From Cryptosporangium aurantiacum (GTDB lineage Bacteria > Actinomycetota > Actinomycetes > Mycobacteriales > Cryptosporangiaceae): a stretch of DNA of 64,000 nucleotides. Under the pieces are notes generated by a model, which saw only the letters and a list, made by a program, of their open reading frames with translations, did no database searches and had not been told where the DNA came from. A program made the translations under genes and the position numbers. Each line of letters begins with the position of its first letter. Positions within the stretch are counted from its first letter, which is position 1. The DNA lies in NCBI RefSeq assembly GCF_900143005.1, contig NZ_FRCS01000001.1, forward strand, positions 992,001-1,056,000, read 5' to 3'. Of this stretch, positions 18,095-25,216 are shown one piece after another.

Positions 18095-18934
18095 TCAGGT
18101 TCGGTCCCGGGACGGGGCGCCGACGCCTGTCAGGTTTGCCTCCTGGGCGGGCCGCGCGGGGATCTGGCCGGTGGTGTCGGGATGGCCTAGTCCGTAGGCG
18201 GCCGTGTCGAGGCCTCGGCCGACGAGCCGCCAGCGGGACGGCGGCAGCGACAACCGGCGGGCAGCTGCGGTGGAGCGGTGGGTCGCCGTGAGTCGCTCCA
18301 GCGCCATTGCGGCTGCGCCCCGGCTCGAGTGGACGCTGATGTGGTCGGAGACGGTGCCGTACTGGTCGACCAGACCGTCGATGGTCAGCACCCACACCGC
18401 GGACCGGTACTCGTCACGGGCGACGAGGTACCGCGCCTCCAGGTCGCCGCCGGGTGTGCAGCCCAGCCGGTCGACGGTGTCGAGGACGCTGTGCGACAGC
18501 CGTAACTGGACCAGCCGGCGGTGGGTGTGCAGCTCGGTGGCTCCGACGGTTGCGGCCAGCTCGCCGAGCGGAGTGCTGCGGCGCCAGCCTTCGACCAGGA
18601 TCGCGTCGGCGGCTGGCGTCCAATAAGTGCCGTTGCTGTGCGCGCGTCGGGACGCGCGCCAGTCGTACGTGGGGGTGCCGTTGAGCTGCTCGCGCAGCCA
18701 GTTCTCGGCGGCGGCCCCGCGCAGCGATAGGCCCGGAGGGGTCAGCAGCCGCAGCGCGCCCCGGACCGCGCCGGGCGTCCGCTGCAGTTCTTCGGCGATC
18801 TGCTCGACGCTGGAACCGGCGGCGAGCGCGGTGACCACGGTGGAGTACTCGTCGTCGGTCCACGGTTCGCCGGAGCGTCGGGCTAACACGCGGATCGGGG
18901 TCGCCTGGTCGTTGACGGTGCCTTGAGCGGACAT
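18095..18934 (-). CDS. Hypothetical protein with two Myb/SANT-like helix-turn-helix repeats
   Basis: 279 residues; ATG 18934 has GGAGGG nine bases upstream. Two similar blocks are visible: EPWTDDEYSTVVTALAAGSS with VEQIAEELQRTPGAVRGALR (about 23-62) and GTYWTPAADAILVEGWRRST with LGELAATVGATELHTHRRLV (about 101-143). Each has the Trp-Thr start and three-helix spacing of Myb/SANT or sigma-like HTH domains. The C-terminal ~110 residues have no recognised domain. A 34-bp palindrome lies 21 bp upstream, pointing to a DNA-binding, possibly self-regulating protein. No family name can be given safely. Confidence 0.65.
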   Translation of the reverse strand: MSAQGTVNDQATPIRVLARRSGEPWTDDEYSTVVTALAAGSSVEQIAEELQRTPGAVRGALRLLTPPGLSLRGAAAENWLREQLNGTPTYDWRASRRAHSNGTYWTPAADAILVEGWRRSTPLGELAATVGATELHTHRRLVQLRLSHSVLDTVDRLGCTPGGDLEARYLVARDEYRSAVWVLTIDGLVDQYGTVSDHISVHSSRGAAAMALERLTATHRSTAAARRLSLPPSRWRLVGRGLDTAAYGLGHPDTTGQIPARPAQEANLTGVGAPSRDRT

Positions 18935-18955
18935 GAGTGCCGTCCCTCCGTCGTG

Positions 18956-18989
18956 GTGACAGCGACCGCCGTACGGCGGTCACTGTCAC
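18956..18989. promoter_or_regulatory. 34-bp near-perfect palindrome upstream of the SANT-like gene
   Basis: GTGACAGCGACCGCCGT and ACGGCGGTCACTGTCAC are uninterrupted inverted arms matching at 16 of 17 positions, with no loop. It sits 22 bp before ATG 18934 (minus strand) and next to an AT-richer stretch (18990-19015) that could hold the promoter. Probably an operator. Confidence 0.65.
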
Positions 18990-19053
18990 TACGTTAGAAC
19001 AGGGGTACGACAAAAACGGGGGTGTGGATTGGCGTCGGCTGCGAGATCCGTGC

Positions 19054-19347
19054 CTACCAGTCGCGCCAGGGGTCGGTCAGCTCCAACGGGTGCAGGCCGC
19101 GTCGAGCGGTCAGCGTGCCGAGGTCGACCCCGGCGGCGGTGAGCACCGCGCCGAAGTACTCCGCGAGTTCTTCGCGCTCGCCTGTCTCGATCCGGGCGTG
19201 TTCGAGGTCGACGGCGTTCAGGGCTCGCACGGCACGCTCGACGGCGTTCCAGATCGCCCCGTCGTCGCTCGGAGACTGACGCCCGACCTCGTGCTGGTAA
19301 GCGTCCAGGACGGCGTCGACCTCTTCGATGAAGACCGGCGGCCACAA
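19054..19347 (-). CDS. Small hypothetical protein, start uncertain
   Basis: 97 residues from TTG 19347: a short acidic helical protein (FIEEVDAVLDAYQHEVGRQS, then a DLEHARIETGEREELAEYF stretch, ending LELTDPWRDW). No family recognised. The frame stays open and protein-like for 24 codons upstream (LPVEDAYAAQLWPP) to a TAG, with no ATG, GTG or further TTG and no ribosome-binding site, so the true N-terminus may be longer with an unusual start, or the gene may have lost its 5' end. It lies between the SANT-like gene and the cox operon on the same strand. Confidence 0.5.
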   Translation of the reverse strand: MWPPVFIEEVDAVLDAYQHEVGRQSPSDDGAIWNAVERAVRALNAVDLEHARIETGEREELAEYFGAVLTAAGVDLGTLTARRGLHPLELTDPWRDW

Positions 19348-19517
19348 TTGCGCTGCATACGCATCTTCGACGGGAAGAGTGCCGGCGGCTACAGCCGCGG
19401 CATCCTCGGCGACGCGGCGTGACTATCGCTCGGTCGGACGTTTCGGCACGGGCGGCAGCCTAGTCAACTCCGGTCGTGCCGCGAGTGGCGGGACGCGCGC
19501 TCAGCCACAGCTGATCG

Positions 19518-19557
19518 GATTGCATTCGGAAGGGCTATACGTCTTCCAAATGCAATC
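19518..19557. terminator. Inverted repeat, AT-rich (terminator or operator)
   Basis: GATTGCATTCGGAAG and CTTCCAAATGCAATC pair at 14 of 15 positions around a 10-base loop. It is much less GC-rich than its flanks. It follows the cox operon terminator and precedes the small gene 19054-19347, so it may be a second terminator or a regulatory site of that gene. Confidence 0.45.
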
Positions 19558-19587
19558 TGCCTCGCGGTGTCACTCGAGCGTGGGCGC

Positions 19588-19622
19588 GGGCTGAGGCTCG
19601 GCGCGTGGCCGAGCCTCAGCCC
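19588..19622 (-). terminator. Terminator of the cox operon
   Basis: A perfect 15-bp stem (GGGCTGAGGCTCGGC with its complement) and 5-nt loop lies 6 bp beyond the coxG stop codon. There is no T-run. Its position at the end of a seven-gene operon makes termination the natural reading. Confidence 0.75.
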
Positions 19623-19628
19623 GTGCGG

Positions 19629-21422
19629 TCAGCTCTTCCTGCGGCCGGCGCGCCGACCGAGGAGGTAGGCGAGGAACGCGATGATTGCGACGAGGCCGAG
19701 TGCCTTCTTCGGCTCGCGGAGCTGGGCCTCCGCGATGGCCCTCGCGAGTGCGAGAGCATCCAGCGCGTTGTCGTCCGAGGCGGCAGGCGGCGTGAAGGCC
19801 GGGGCCGGGCGGCTCGCTGCCGGGGCGGACGAGGCGGGCCGTGCGGTCGCTGCGGCTGACGCGGTCGCTCCGGCTGGCGCGGTCGTACCGCTCGGCGTGG
19901 TGCTCGGAACTGGTCCGGTGCTCGGAGCCGGCGCGGTGCTCGGAGTAGATGCGGTGCTCGGAGCCGGCGCGGTGCTCGGAGTCGATGCGGTGCTCCGAGC
20001 CGAGGTGGTGTCCGGAGTTGGTGCGGTGCTCCGAGCCGAGGTGGTGTCCGGGGTTGGTTCGGTGCTCGGAGCCGGGGTGGTGTCGGGAGTTGGTGCGGTG
20101 CTCCGAGTCGGGGTGGTGTCGGGAGTCGGGGTGGTGCTCTGAGTCCGGGTGGTGCTCGGAGTCGGGGTGGCGCTCGTGGCTCGGGGCGTGCTGGTGGCCG
20201 CGCCGCTCGGGGCCGGACCGCCGTCCGCGGCGATCGGCTCGGCGGCGGCGGTCGCTGTGGCGTTGCCCGCGATCTCCGCGGCCGGCGTTTCCGCGGGTGC
20301 GGTCGCGGGCGCCGGGGCGCCGTCTGCGGCCACCGGTGCGCTCTTCACCGTGCTGCCGTTGGCGGCTGCGACGCCGCTGTCCGATGTGGCCTTCGCGGCC
20401 GCGGTGCGCTTGCGCGGGGTGGTCTTCTTCGCGGGTGCGGCGCTGGCGGAGCCGGTCGCGGCCTCGGTGGCGCTGCCCTCGGCGCCCGGGGATTTTGCGG
20501 TCCCGGCGCCGGTGGCCTTCGCCGTGGTTGTCTTCGAACCCGTGGTCTTCGAGCCGGTAGCTTTCGCGCTGGTGGCTTTCGCGCCGGACGACTTCGCGCT
20601 TGCGCCCTTCGGCGCGGACGCGGTGCCCGCGGCGGTGGCGCCGGAGGACGCGGCGTCCGCGGCGGTGGTGCCCGGGGCGGTGGTGCCCGCGGCGGTGGTG
20701 CCCGCGGCGGTGGTGCCCGGGGCGGTGGTGCCCGGGGCGGTGGTGCCCGCGGCGGTGGTGCCCGGGGCGGTGGTGCCCGCGGCGGTGGTGCCCGCATCCG
20801 CAGCGCCAGCGGCGGTGGTGGTGCCGGAGGTTGCGGTGTCCGCGGCGGGGGTGGCCGAGGCGGTGGTGCGGGGGGCTGCGGTGTTCGGGACGGCGTCCGA
20901 GAACGTCGGCTTCGGCACGGCGGTGCCCTCTGCGGCTGCCGCCCCCGCACCGGTGCCGACCGTGGCCGGCGCGTCTCCCGCGGCGAGCATCGCCTGCAGG
21001 TTGGTCGCGAACTGGGCCATCATCTGCTCGGTGACCGTGTTGATCACGCCCTGCCCCATCGCGGCGGCCCGGCCGGACAGGTTGACGTCGGCGGTCACGG
21101 TGCCGTGCGTGGTGGTGCCGTCGGAGGTCAGCGCCAGCTGTGCGGTCGCCTCCGCGGTGCCCTGCCCGCGGGCTTCCTTCGCCTTGCCGCGCAGCGTCGC
21201 CCGGTGCTCGTCCGGGTGCCGCTCCACCACCTCTAACTGACCCTTGTACTGCATGGTCACCGGACCGAGCTTGATCTTCATCCCGACCTGGTAGGCGTCC
21301 TCGGACAGCGTGTTGAGGACCTGTGCGCCGGGCAGGCACGCTGCGACCCGCTCGAAGTCCATCAACGTCGACCAGACCTGGTCGATCGGGGCAGTCACGT
21401 CGAACGCGCTGTCGAGCTGCAT
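19629..21422 (-). CDS. coxG: CoxG: SRPBCC-domain CO dehydrogenase membrane anchor with giant low-complexity linker
   Basis: 597 residues; ATG 21422 has a GGGAAG site and overlaps the coxE stop by one base. Residues 1-150 are the CoxG SRPBCC domain (DVTAPIDQVWSTLMDFERVA, then MQYKGQLEVVERHPDE). The end (KALGLVAIIAFLAYLLG, basic tail) is a transmembrane helix, matching known CoxG proteins, which tether CO dehydrogenase to the membrane and help pass electrons to quinone. Between them lie ~400 residues of low complexity: nine GTTAA/GTTAP repeats (211-255), a Lys/Ala/Thr histone H1-like basic part (~270-345) and Pro-Thr-Ser repeats (419-510). Usual CoxG proteins are about 200 residues, so the linker is exceptional. 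Confidence 0.88.
   Translation of the reverse strand: MQLDSAFDVTAPIDQVWSTLMDFERVAACLPGAQVLNTLSEDAYQVGMKIKLGPVTMQYKGQLEVVERHPDEHRATLRGKAKEARGQGTAEATAQLALTSDGTTTHGTVTADVNLSGRAAAMGQGVINTVTEQMMAQFATNLQAMLAAGDAPATVGTGAGAAAAEGTAVPKPTFSDAVPNTAAPRTTASATPAADTATSGTTTAAGAADAGTTAAGTTAPGTTAAGTTAPGTTAPGTTAAGTTAAGTTAPGTTAADAASSGATAAGTASAPKGASAKSSGAKATSAKATGSKTTGSKTTTAKATGAGTAKSPGAEGSATEAATGSASAAPAKKTTPRKRTAAAKATSDSGVAAANGSTVKSAPVAADGAPAPATAPAETPAAEIAGNATATAAAEPIAADGGPAPSGAATSTPRATSATPTPSTTRTQSTTPTPDTTPTRSTAPTPDTTPAPSTEPTPDTTSARSTAPTPDTTSARSTASTPSTAPAPSTASTPSTAPAPSTGPVPSTTPSGTTAPAGATASAAATARPASSAPAASRPAPAFTPPAASDDNALDALALARAIAEAQLREPKKALGLVAIIAFLAYLLGRRAGRRKS
19893..20168. repeat. Degenerate coding repeats (Pro-Thr-Ser-rich) in coxG
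   Basis: Encodes CoxG residues 419-510: imperfect blocks such as STAPTPDTTSAR and STASTPSTAPAP repeat at roughly 10-13 residues. At DNA level the pattern is GGTGCTCGGAGCCGGCGC and variants. It is in frame throughout. Confidence 0.85.
20658..20792. repeat. 15-bp coding tandem repeat, nine units, in coxG
   Basis: Nine exact 15-bp units (variants of GCCCGCGGCGGTGGT and GCCCGGGGCGGTGGT) encode GTTAA or GTTAP nine times in CoxG residues 211-255. Unit length is a multiple of three, so copy-number change keeps the frame. Confidence 0.95.
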
Positions 21423-22966
21423 CAGTCTCTTCCCTTCCGGAGGTCCCTTGCTCGGCCGCATGCGGCGACCGCGGCGGCAACCTCGTCCAGTGCGGCCAGG
21501 CTATGCCCGCTGACGAACGCATCGCAGTACGGGAGGGCAGCCGCCATCCCCCCGACCTTCGGCGCATACCCGGCAGCGGCCTTCCGCGGGTTGACCCAGA
21601 CGATCCGGTGAGCGAGCCGCCGGAGCCGGGCCATCTGGGCCGCCACCTCGGACGGTTCGTCCTGCGCCCAGCCGTCGGAGAGTACGACGACCACCGCACC
21701 CCGGGCGATCCCGCGCCGCCCGTACGAGTCGAGAAAATCCCGCAGCGACGCGGCGAGCCGAGTGCCGCCCGCCCAGTCCGGGGCGGCCGCTGCGGCGCGA
21801 CGGAGGGCGAGATCCGGGTCGCGGCGGGCGAGCGGCCGGGTCAGCCGAGTCAGCCGGGTGGCGAACACGAACGCTTCCGCGCGCGCACCGGCCACCGAGC
21901 CGTGCAGCAGCGCGAGGAACACCCTGGTGTACGGCTCCATCGACCCCGAGACGTCGCACAACAACACCAGCGGCCGTGGACGGCGCCTACGGCGCCGATG
22001 CACGAGTGCGACCGGATCCCCACCGGTCTTCCGCGCGTCTCGTACGGTGCGGCGGACGTCGATCCGCTCGCCGTTCCTCGTGGACGGCCGGGTGCGGCGG
22101 GTCCGGCGGAGCGGCGTAGCCAGCACGAGGTGCCGGACGAGCCGGCGGACCGCGTCGACCTCGTCGGCGGTGAGCTCGGCGAACGCGGTGTGCGCGAGCC
22201 GCTCGGCCGCCGAAGCCAGCGCCGGCACCGCACGGGGTTCCCCGGGGGCGCCGGTCGGGGCGGTGGAGGGCAGACCTGCCCCGGACGGTGTCAGCTGCGA
22301 AGGACGGTTGTCCGGTGGCGCGGGGCGGGTCTCGGGTGGGGTGTCCGGGAGCGTCGGTGCGGTGGGGTCGCCTCGGTGGTCGGCCAGGTCCACGGGTGGT
22401 GCCGCGTCGCCGAAGATGCCGTCGAACACCGCGTCGAACGCGGGCAACTGGGTGGCGTCGGCGACCAGCGTGGTGCGGGCGGTCCAGTAGAGACGGTCCC
22501 GGGTCCGCGGGGGCACCAGCCGCAGGGCGGAGGCGAACCGCGCGGCCCGGTCGGTGCCCGCCGGGACGCCGCCGCGGTGCAGCGCGTCGACGAACGCCAC
22601 GGCCAGCGCCGCCGGCTCCGCAGCGAGCCCGCCACGGTCAGCGTGACCGCCAAGGCCTGCGTGACCGCCGCGGTCAGCGTGACCGCCAAGGCCTGCGTGA
22701 CCGGCGGGGCCAGCGTGACCGCCGCGGTCAGCGTGACCGCCAGGGCCAGCGTGACCGGCGGGGCCAGCGTGACCGGCGGGGCCAGCGTGACCGGCGGGGT
22801 CAGCCTGACCGGCGGGGCCAGCCTGACCGGCGGGGCCAGCCTGACCGGCGGGGCCGGCGTGACCGGCGGGGCCGGGAGGATCGGCGCGGCCCGGAGTGCG
22901 GTGGTTGCCGGGCGGGTCATGGTCGCCGGGCGGGCGGGCGTCGGCGGGGCCGGTGGGATCAGGCAT
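21422..22966 (-). CDS. coxE: CoxE-like VWA-domain protein with N-terminal collagen-like repeat
   Basis: 514 residues from ATG 22966, overlapping the coxD stop by 8 nt. The C-terminal half is a VWA domain with MIDAS motif DVSGS (PLVLLCDVSGSMEPYTRVFL) and WVNPRKAAAGYAPKVGGMAA near the end, the CoxE pattern. CoxE works with the AAA+ ATPase CoxD in maturing the Mo-Cu site of CO dehydrogenase. Residues ~32-113 are a run of Gly-X-Y triplets (GPAGQAGPAGHAGPAGHAGP), broken once or twice, i.e. a collagen-like stretch not expected in this family; triple helix formation is only a possibility. Start could be internal, after the repeat. Confidence 0.85.
   Translation of the reverse strand: MPDPTGPADARPPGDHDPPGNHRTPGRADPPGPAGHAGPAGQAGPAGQAGPAGQADPAGHAGPAGHAGPAGHAGPGGHADRGGHAGPAGHAGLGGHADRGGHAGLGGHADRGGLAAEPAALAVAFVDALHRGGVPAGTDRAARFASALRLVPPRTRDRLYWTARTTLVADATQLPAFDAVFDGIFGDAAPPVDLADHRGDPTAPTLPDTPPETRPAPPDNRPSQLTPSGAGLPSTAPTGAPGEPRAVPALASAAERLAHTAFAELTADEVDAVRRLVRHLVLATPLRRTRRTRPSTRNGERIDVRRTVRDARKTGGDPVALVHRRRRRRPRPLVLLCDVSGSMEPYTRVFLALLHGSVAGARAEAFVFATRLTRLTRPLARRDPDLALRRAAAAAPDWAGGTRLAASLRDFLDSYGRRGIARGAVVVVLSDGWAQDEPSEVAAQMARLRRLAHRIVWVNPRKAAAGYAPKVGGMAAALPYCDAFVSGHSLAALDEVAAAVAACGRARDLRKGRD
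22628..22873. repeat. 18-bp coding repeat array in coxE
   Basis: GTGACCGGCGGGGCCAGC-type 18-bp units (plus a variant CGTGACCGCCGCGGTCAG) repeat about a dozen times and encode the Gly-X-Y stretch of CoxE. All visible units keep the frame. Confidence 0.9.
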
Positions 22967-24098
22967 GGGGGGCTCCGGTGAGCCAGCCCAGCCCGCGACC
23001 CCGCACCAGCTCGAGGTCGTCGCGGCTCTTGAGCACCGAGCCCAGCGTCGTCGCGGCCACGTCCGTGGGCAGGGCGTCCAGCCGGGGGACGCCGAGCAGC
23101 GTCAGCGCCGCGACCCAGTCCACGGTCTCCGCGATGCCCGGCGGTTTCTCCAGGTCGAGGCCGCGCATCCGGGCGACCGCGGCGGTGGCGTCGAGCGTGA
23201 GCGGCAGCGCGCTGTCGGGCACTCGGCGGCGCACGATCTCGGCCGCGCGGTCCGGCGAGGGGTAGTCGATCCAGTGGTACAGGCAGCGGCGCTTGAGCGC
23301 GTCGTGCAGATCCCGTGTGCGGTTCGAGGTGAGGACGACGATCGGCGGATGAGTCGCGCGGACGGTGCCGAGTTCGGGAATCGTGACGGCGGACTCGGCG
23401 AGGAGCTCGAACGTGAACGCCTCGAAGTCGTCGTCGGCCCGGTCCAATTCGTCGATGAGTAACACCGCAGGGCGGGGGCCGGGATGCTCCAGCGCCGCGA
23501 GTAGTGGACGCCGCAGCAGGTAGTCGCGGGTGAAAAGGTCGGTCTCGGCGAGCCGTTCGTCGCGCGCCTCGGCCATCCGGATCGCGAGCAGCTGCCGCGG
23601 GTAGTTCCACTCGTAGAGCGCCTCGGCGGCGTCGATGCCCTCGTAACACTGGAGCCGGACCAGCGGCGTGTCCAGCGCTCTAGCCAGCGCCTTTGCCGCC
23701 TCGGTCTTGCCGACCCCGGGCTCGCCCTCGAGCAGCACCGGCTGGGGGAGGCGGACGGCGAGGAACAGCGCGGTCGCCAGGCCGGGGTCGACGACGTAGT
23801 CGGCGGCGTCGAGGGCGGCGGCCAGCGTTTCGACGTCGGGGAGGGCCGCGGCGACCTCCGGGGCGGCGCCTGGCCGCGCCGCCCCGGAGTGCGGTGGTGC
23901 GCCCGCCTGCGGCGGTGCGCCCCCGTGCGGCGGTGCGCTCCCGTGCGGCGGTGCGCTCCCGTGCGGCGGTGCGCTCGCGTGCGGCGGTGCGCTCGCGTCG
24001 GCCTGCGGTGGTGCGCCCGAGTCGGCCTGCGGTGGTGCGCCCGCGTCGGCCTGCGGCGGTGCGCCGGAGTGCGGCTCCGACCCCGCCCCGGCCGTCAC
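22959..24098 (-). CDS. coxD: CoxD-like MoxR AAA+ ATPase with Pro/His-rich N-terminal repeat
   Basis: 379 residues; start ATG 24098 overlaps the coxF stop (ATGA). Walker A GEPGVGKT is at residues 125-132 and Walker B VLLIDELD at 212-219, followed by sensor region VVLTSNRTRDLHDALKRRCLY. CoxD is the chaperone-like ATPase that inserts sulfur and copper into the CO dehydrogenase active site. Residues ~9-75 are tandem blocks of APPHGS and APPQAD, absent from ordinary CoxD proteins (~295 residues). His-rich repeats could bind metal such as Cu, but that is speculation. Confidence 0.88.
   Translation of the reverse strand: MTAGAGSEPHSGAPPQADAGAPPQADSGAPPQADASAPPHASAPPHGSAPPHGSAPPHGGAPPQAGAPPHSGAARPGAAPEVAAALPDVETLAAALDAADYVVDPGLATALFLAVRLPQPVLLEGEPGVGKTEAAKALARALDTPLVRLQCYEGIDAAEALYEWNYPRQLLAIRMAEARDERLAETDLFTRDYLLRRPLLAALEHPGPRPAVLLIDELDRADDDFEAFTFELLAESAVTIPELGTVRATHPPIVVLTSNRTRDLHDALKRRCLYHWIDYPSPDRAAEIVRRRVPDSALPLTLDATAAVARMRGLDLEKPPGIAETVDWVAALTLLGVPRLDALPTDVAATTLGSVLKSRDDLELVRGRGLGWLTGAPHA
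23883..24074. repeat. Coding repeat (APPHGS/APPQAD) in coxD
   Basis: Encodes CoxD residues 9-72 as about ten 5-8-residue units built on GCGCCGCCGCAC/CAG. Units such as GTGCGCTCCCGTGCGGCG repeat directly at DNA level and stay in frame. Confidence 0.85.
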
Positions 24099-25216
24099 CC
24101 GCGGTCCGCGAGGTACCGCCGACGGCAGCCCGCGGCGCAGAAGTACACGGTTCCGCCGTCGTGGCCCGGCGCCTGGATCGCGCTGGCTGTGACCGCGACG
24201 GTCATCCCGCAGACAGGATCGATCGCAGTCCCCGGTCCGGCTCCGGCCGCTGGCCCGGTTCCCGTCGCCGGCTCGGTTCCCGTCGCCGGCTCGGATCCGG
24301 CTGCCGGCCCGGCTGCCTTCGCCGCCTCGACGGCCGGGGAAGGTCCGTCGAGGACGGCGAGCGGCACGATGCCGGGTGGCACCACCGGCTGCCCCCCTGC
24401 GGTGGTGCCGTGACCGGCGGTGTCGGTATCCGACTCGCCCGCTGCGGTGTTTCCGGCGGCGCTGGACGCGGCGGTGCCGGCACCCAATGCCACCCCACCC
24501 ACGGCGGTTCGCCGGACGGCGTGAAGAGAAGAACGGAGAGCCACGATCTCAGCGAGGATCGACAACGCGACCTCGGGCGCGGTGCGCCCGCCCAGGTCGA
24601 GGCCCGCGGGCGAGTGCACGCGGGCTCGCTGCTCGTCGCTGACGTCGAGCGAAGCGAGAACGGCCGCGCCACGGCGGCGGGAGGCCACCAGCCCGACGTA
24701 GGGCACCCCGGCGCGTAGAGCCTCCTCCAGCGCGGGCTCCTCGTCCCGGCCGTGGGAAGCCACCACGACCGCGTCGGCGGCCGCCGGAGCCCCGCCGGGG
24801 TCGATCTCGAACCCCAGCGGCGTGCCCAGTGCTGCCAGCGCTGCGCCGATCGGGGTGTCGCCGATGACGACCAGGCGCGGCGCCGGGCGGTGCGGCTCCA
24901 GGAAGATTTCCAGGCTGCCGCCGGACAGGCACGGGTTCGCGACGGTCACGGCGCCCTCCTCCACGACGGTGGAAGGCGCCCCCGCGGAAATGCGGAGCAG
25001 CAGCGGATCCCCGGTACCGAGCGCCGCCAGTGCATGCACCCGCACCGACGACTCGGCGCAGGTCCCGCCGACGAAGCCCTCGATGGCTCCGTCGGCGCGA
25101 ACCAGCGCGGTGTCGCCGGCGTGCGCGCTGGCCGGTTTGCCCGCGCGCACGACGGTGGCTTTCACGAAGGGCTGCCGCGACCGAGCGAGTTCGGCAGCCA
25201 GGTCTGTGAGGCTCAT
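24095..25216 (-). CDS. coxF: CoxF/XdhC-family protein with C-terminal YHS domain
   Basis: 373 residues from ATG 25216, sharing one base with the coxL stop. XdhC/CoxF features: LARSRQPFVKATVVRAGKPA, GFVGGTCAESSVRVHALAAL (Cys-containing first domain), and a Rossmann-like LVVIGDTPIGAALAALG. XdhC-type proteins handle molybdenum cofactor sulfuration and insertion. The C-terminal IDPVCGMTVAVTASA plus TVYFCAAGCRRRYL is a YHS metal-binding domain (Cys-Gly-Met and C-x3-C), a known companion of CoxF. The Ala/Gly-rich linker before it (EPATGTEPATGTGPAAGAGP) is another short repeat. Confidence 0.87.
   Translation of the reverse strand: MSLTDLAAELARSRQPFVKATVVRAGKPASAHAGDTALVRADGAIEGFVGGTCAESSVRVHALAALGTGDPLLLRISAGAPSTVVEEGAVTVANPCLSGGSLEIFLEPHRPAPRLVVIGDTPIGAALAALGTPLGFEIDPGGAPAAADAVVVASHGRDEEPALEEALRAGVPYVGLVASRRRGAAVLASLDVSDEQRARVHSPAGLDLGGRTAPEVALSILAEIVALRSSLHAVRRTAVGGVALGAGTAASSAAGNTAAGESDTDTAGHGTTAGGQPVVPPGIVPLAVLDGPSPAVEAAKAAGPAAGSEPATGTEPATGTGPAAGAGPGTAIDPVCGMTVAVTASAIQAPGHDGGTVYFCAAGCRRRYLADRG

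Noticed and set aside
17659-18291. Long open frame on the plus strand (about 210 codons)
   Set aside because: Arg/Gly/Ala-rich composition without domain, opposite a real gene for its second half; typical of open antisense frames in high-GC DNA.
20149-21240. Plus-strand open frame over coxG repeats
   Set aside because: Val/Ala-only composition is the mirror of the repeat DNA; the minus frame has the SRPBCC domain and membrane helix.
22291-23649. Alternative minus-strand frame across coxD and coxE
   Set aside because: It lacks Walker and VWA motifs, which lie in the other frame, and its Pro/Ala content comes from the repeats.
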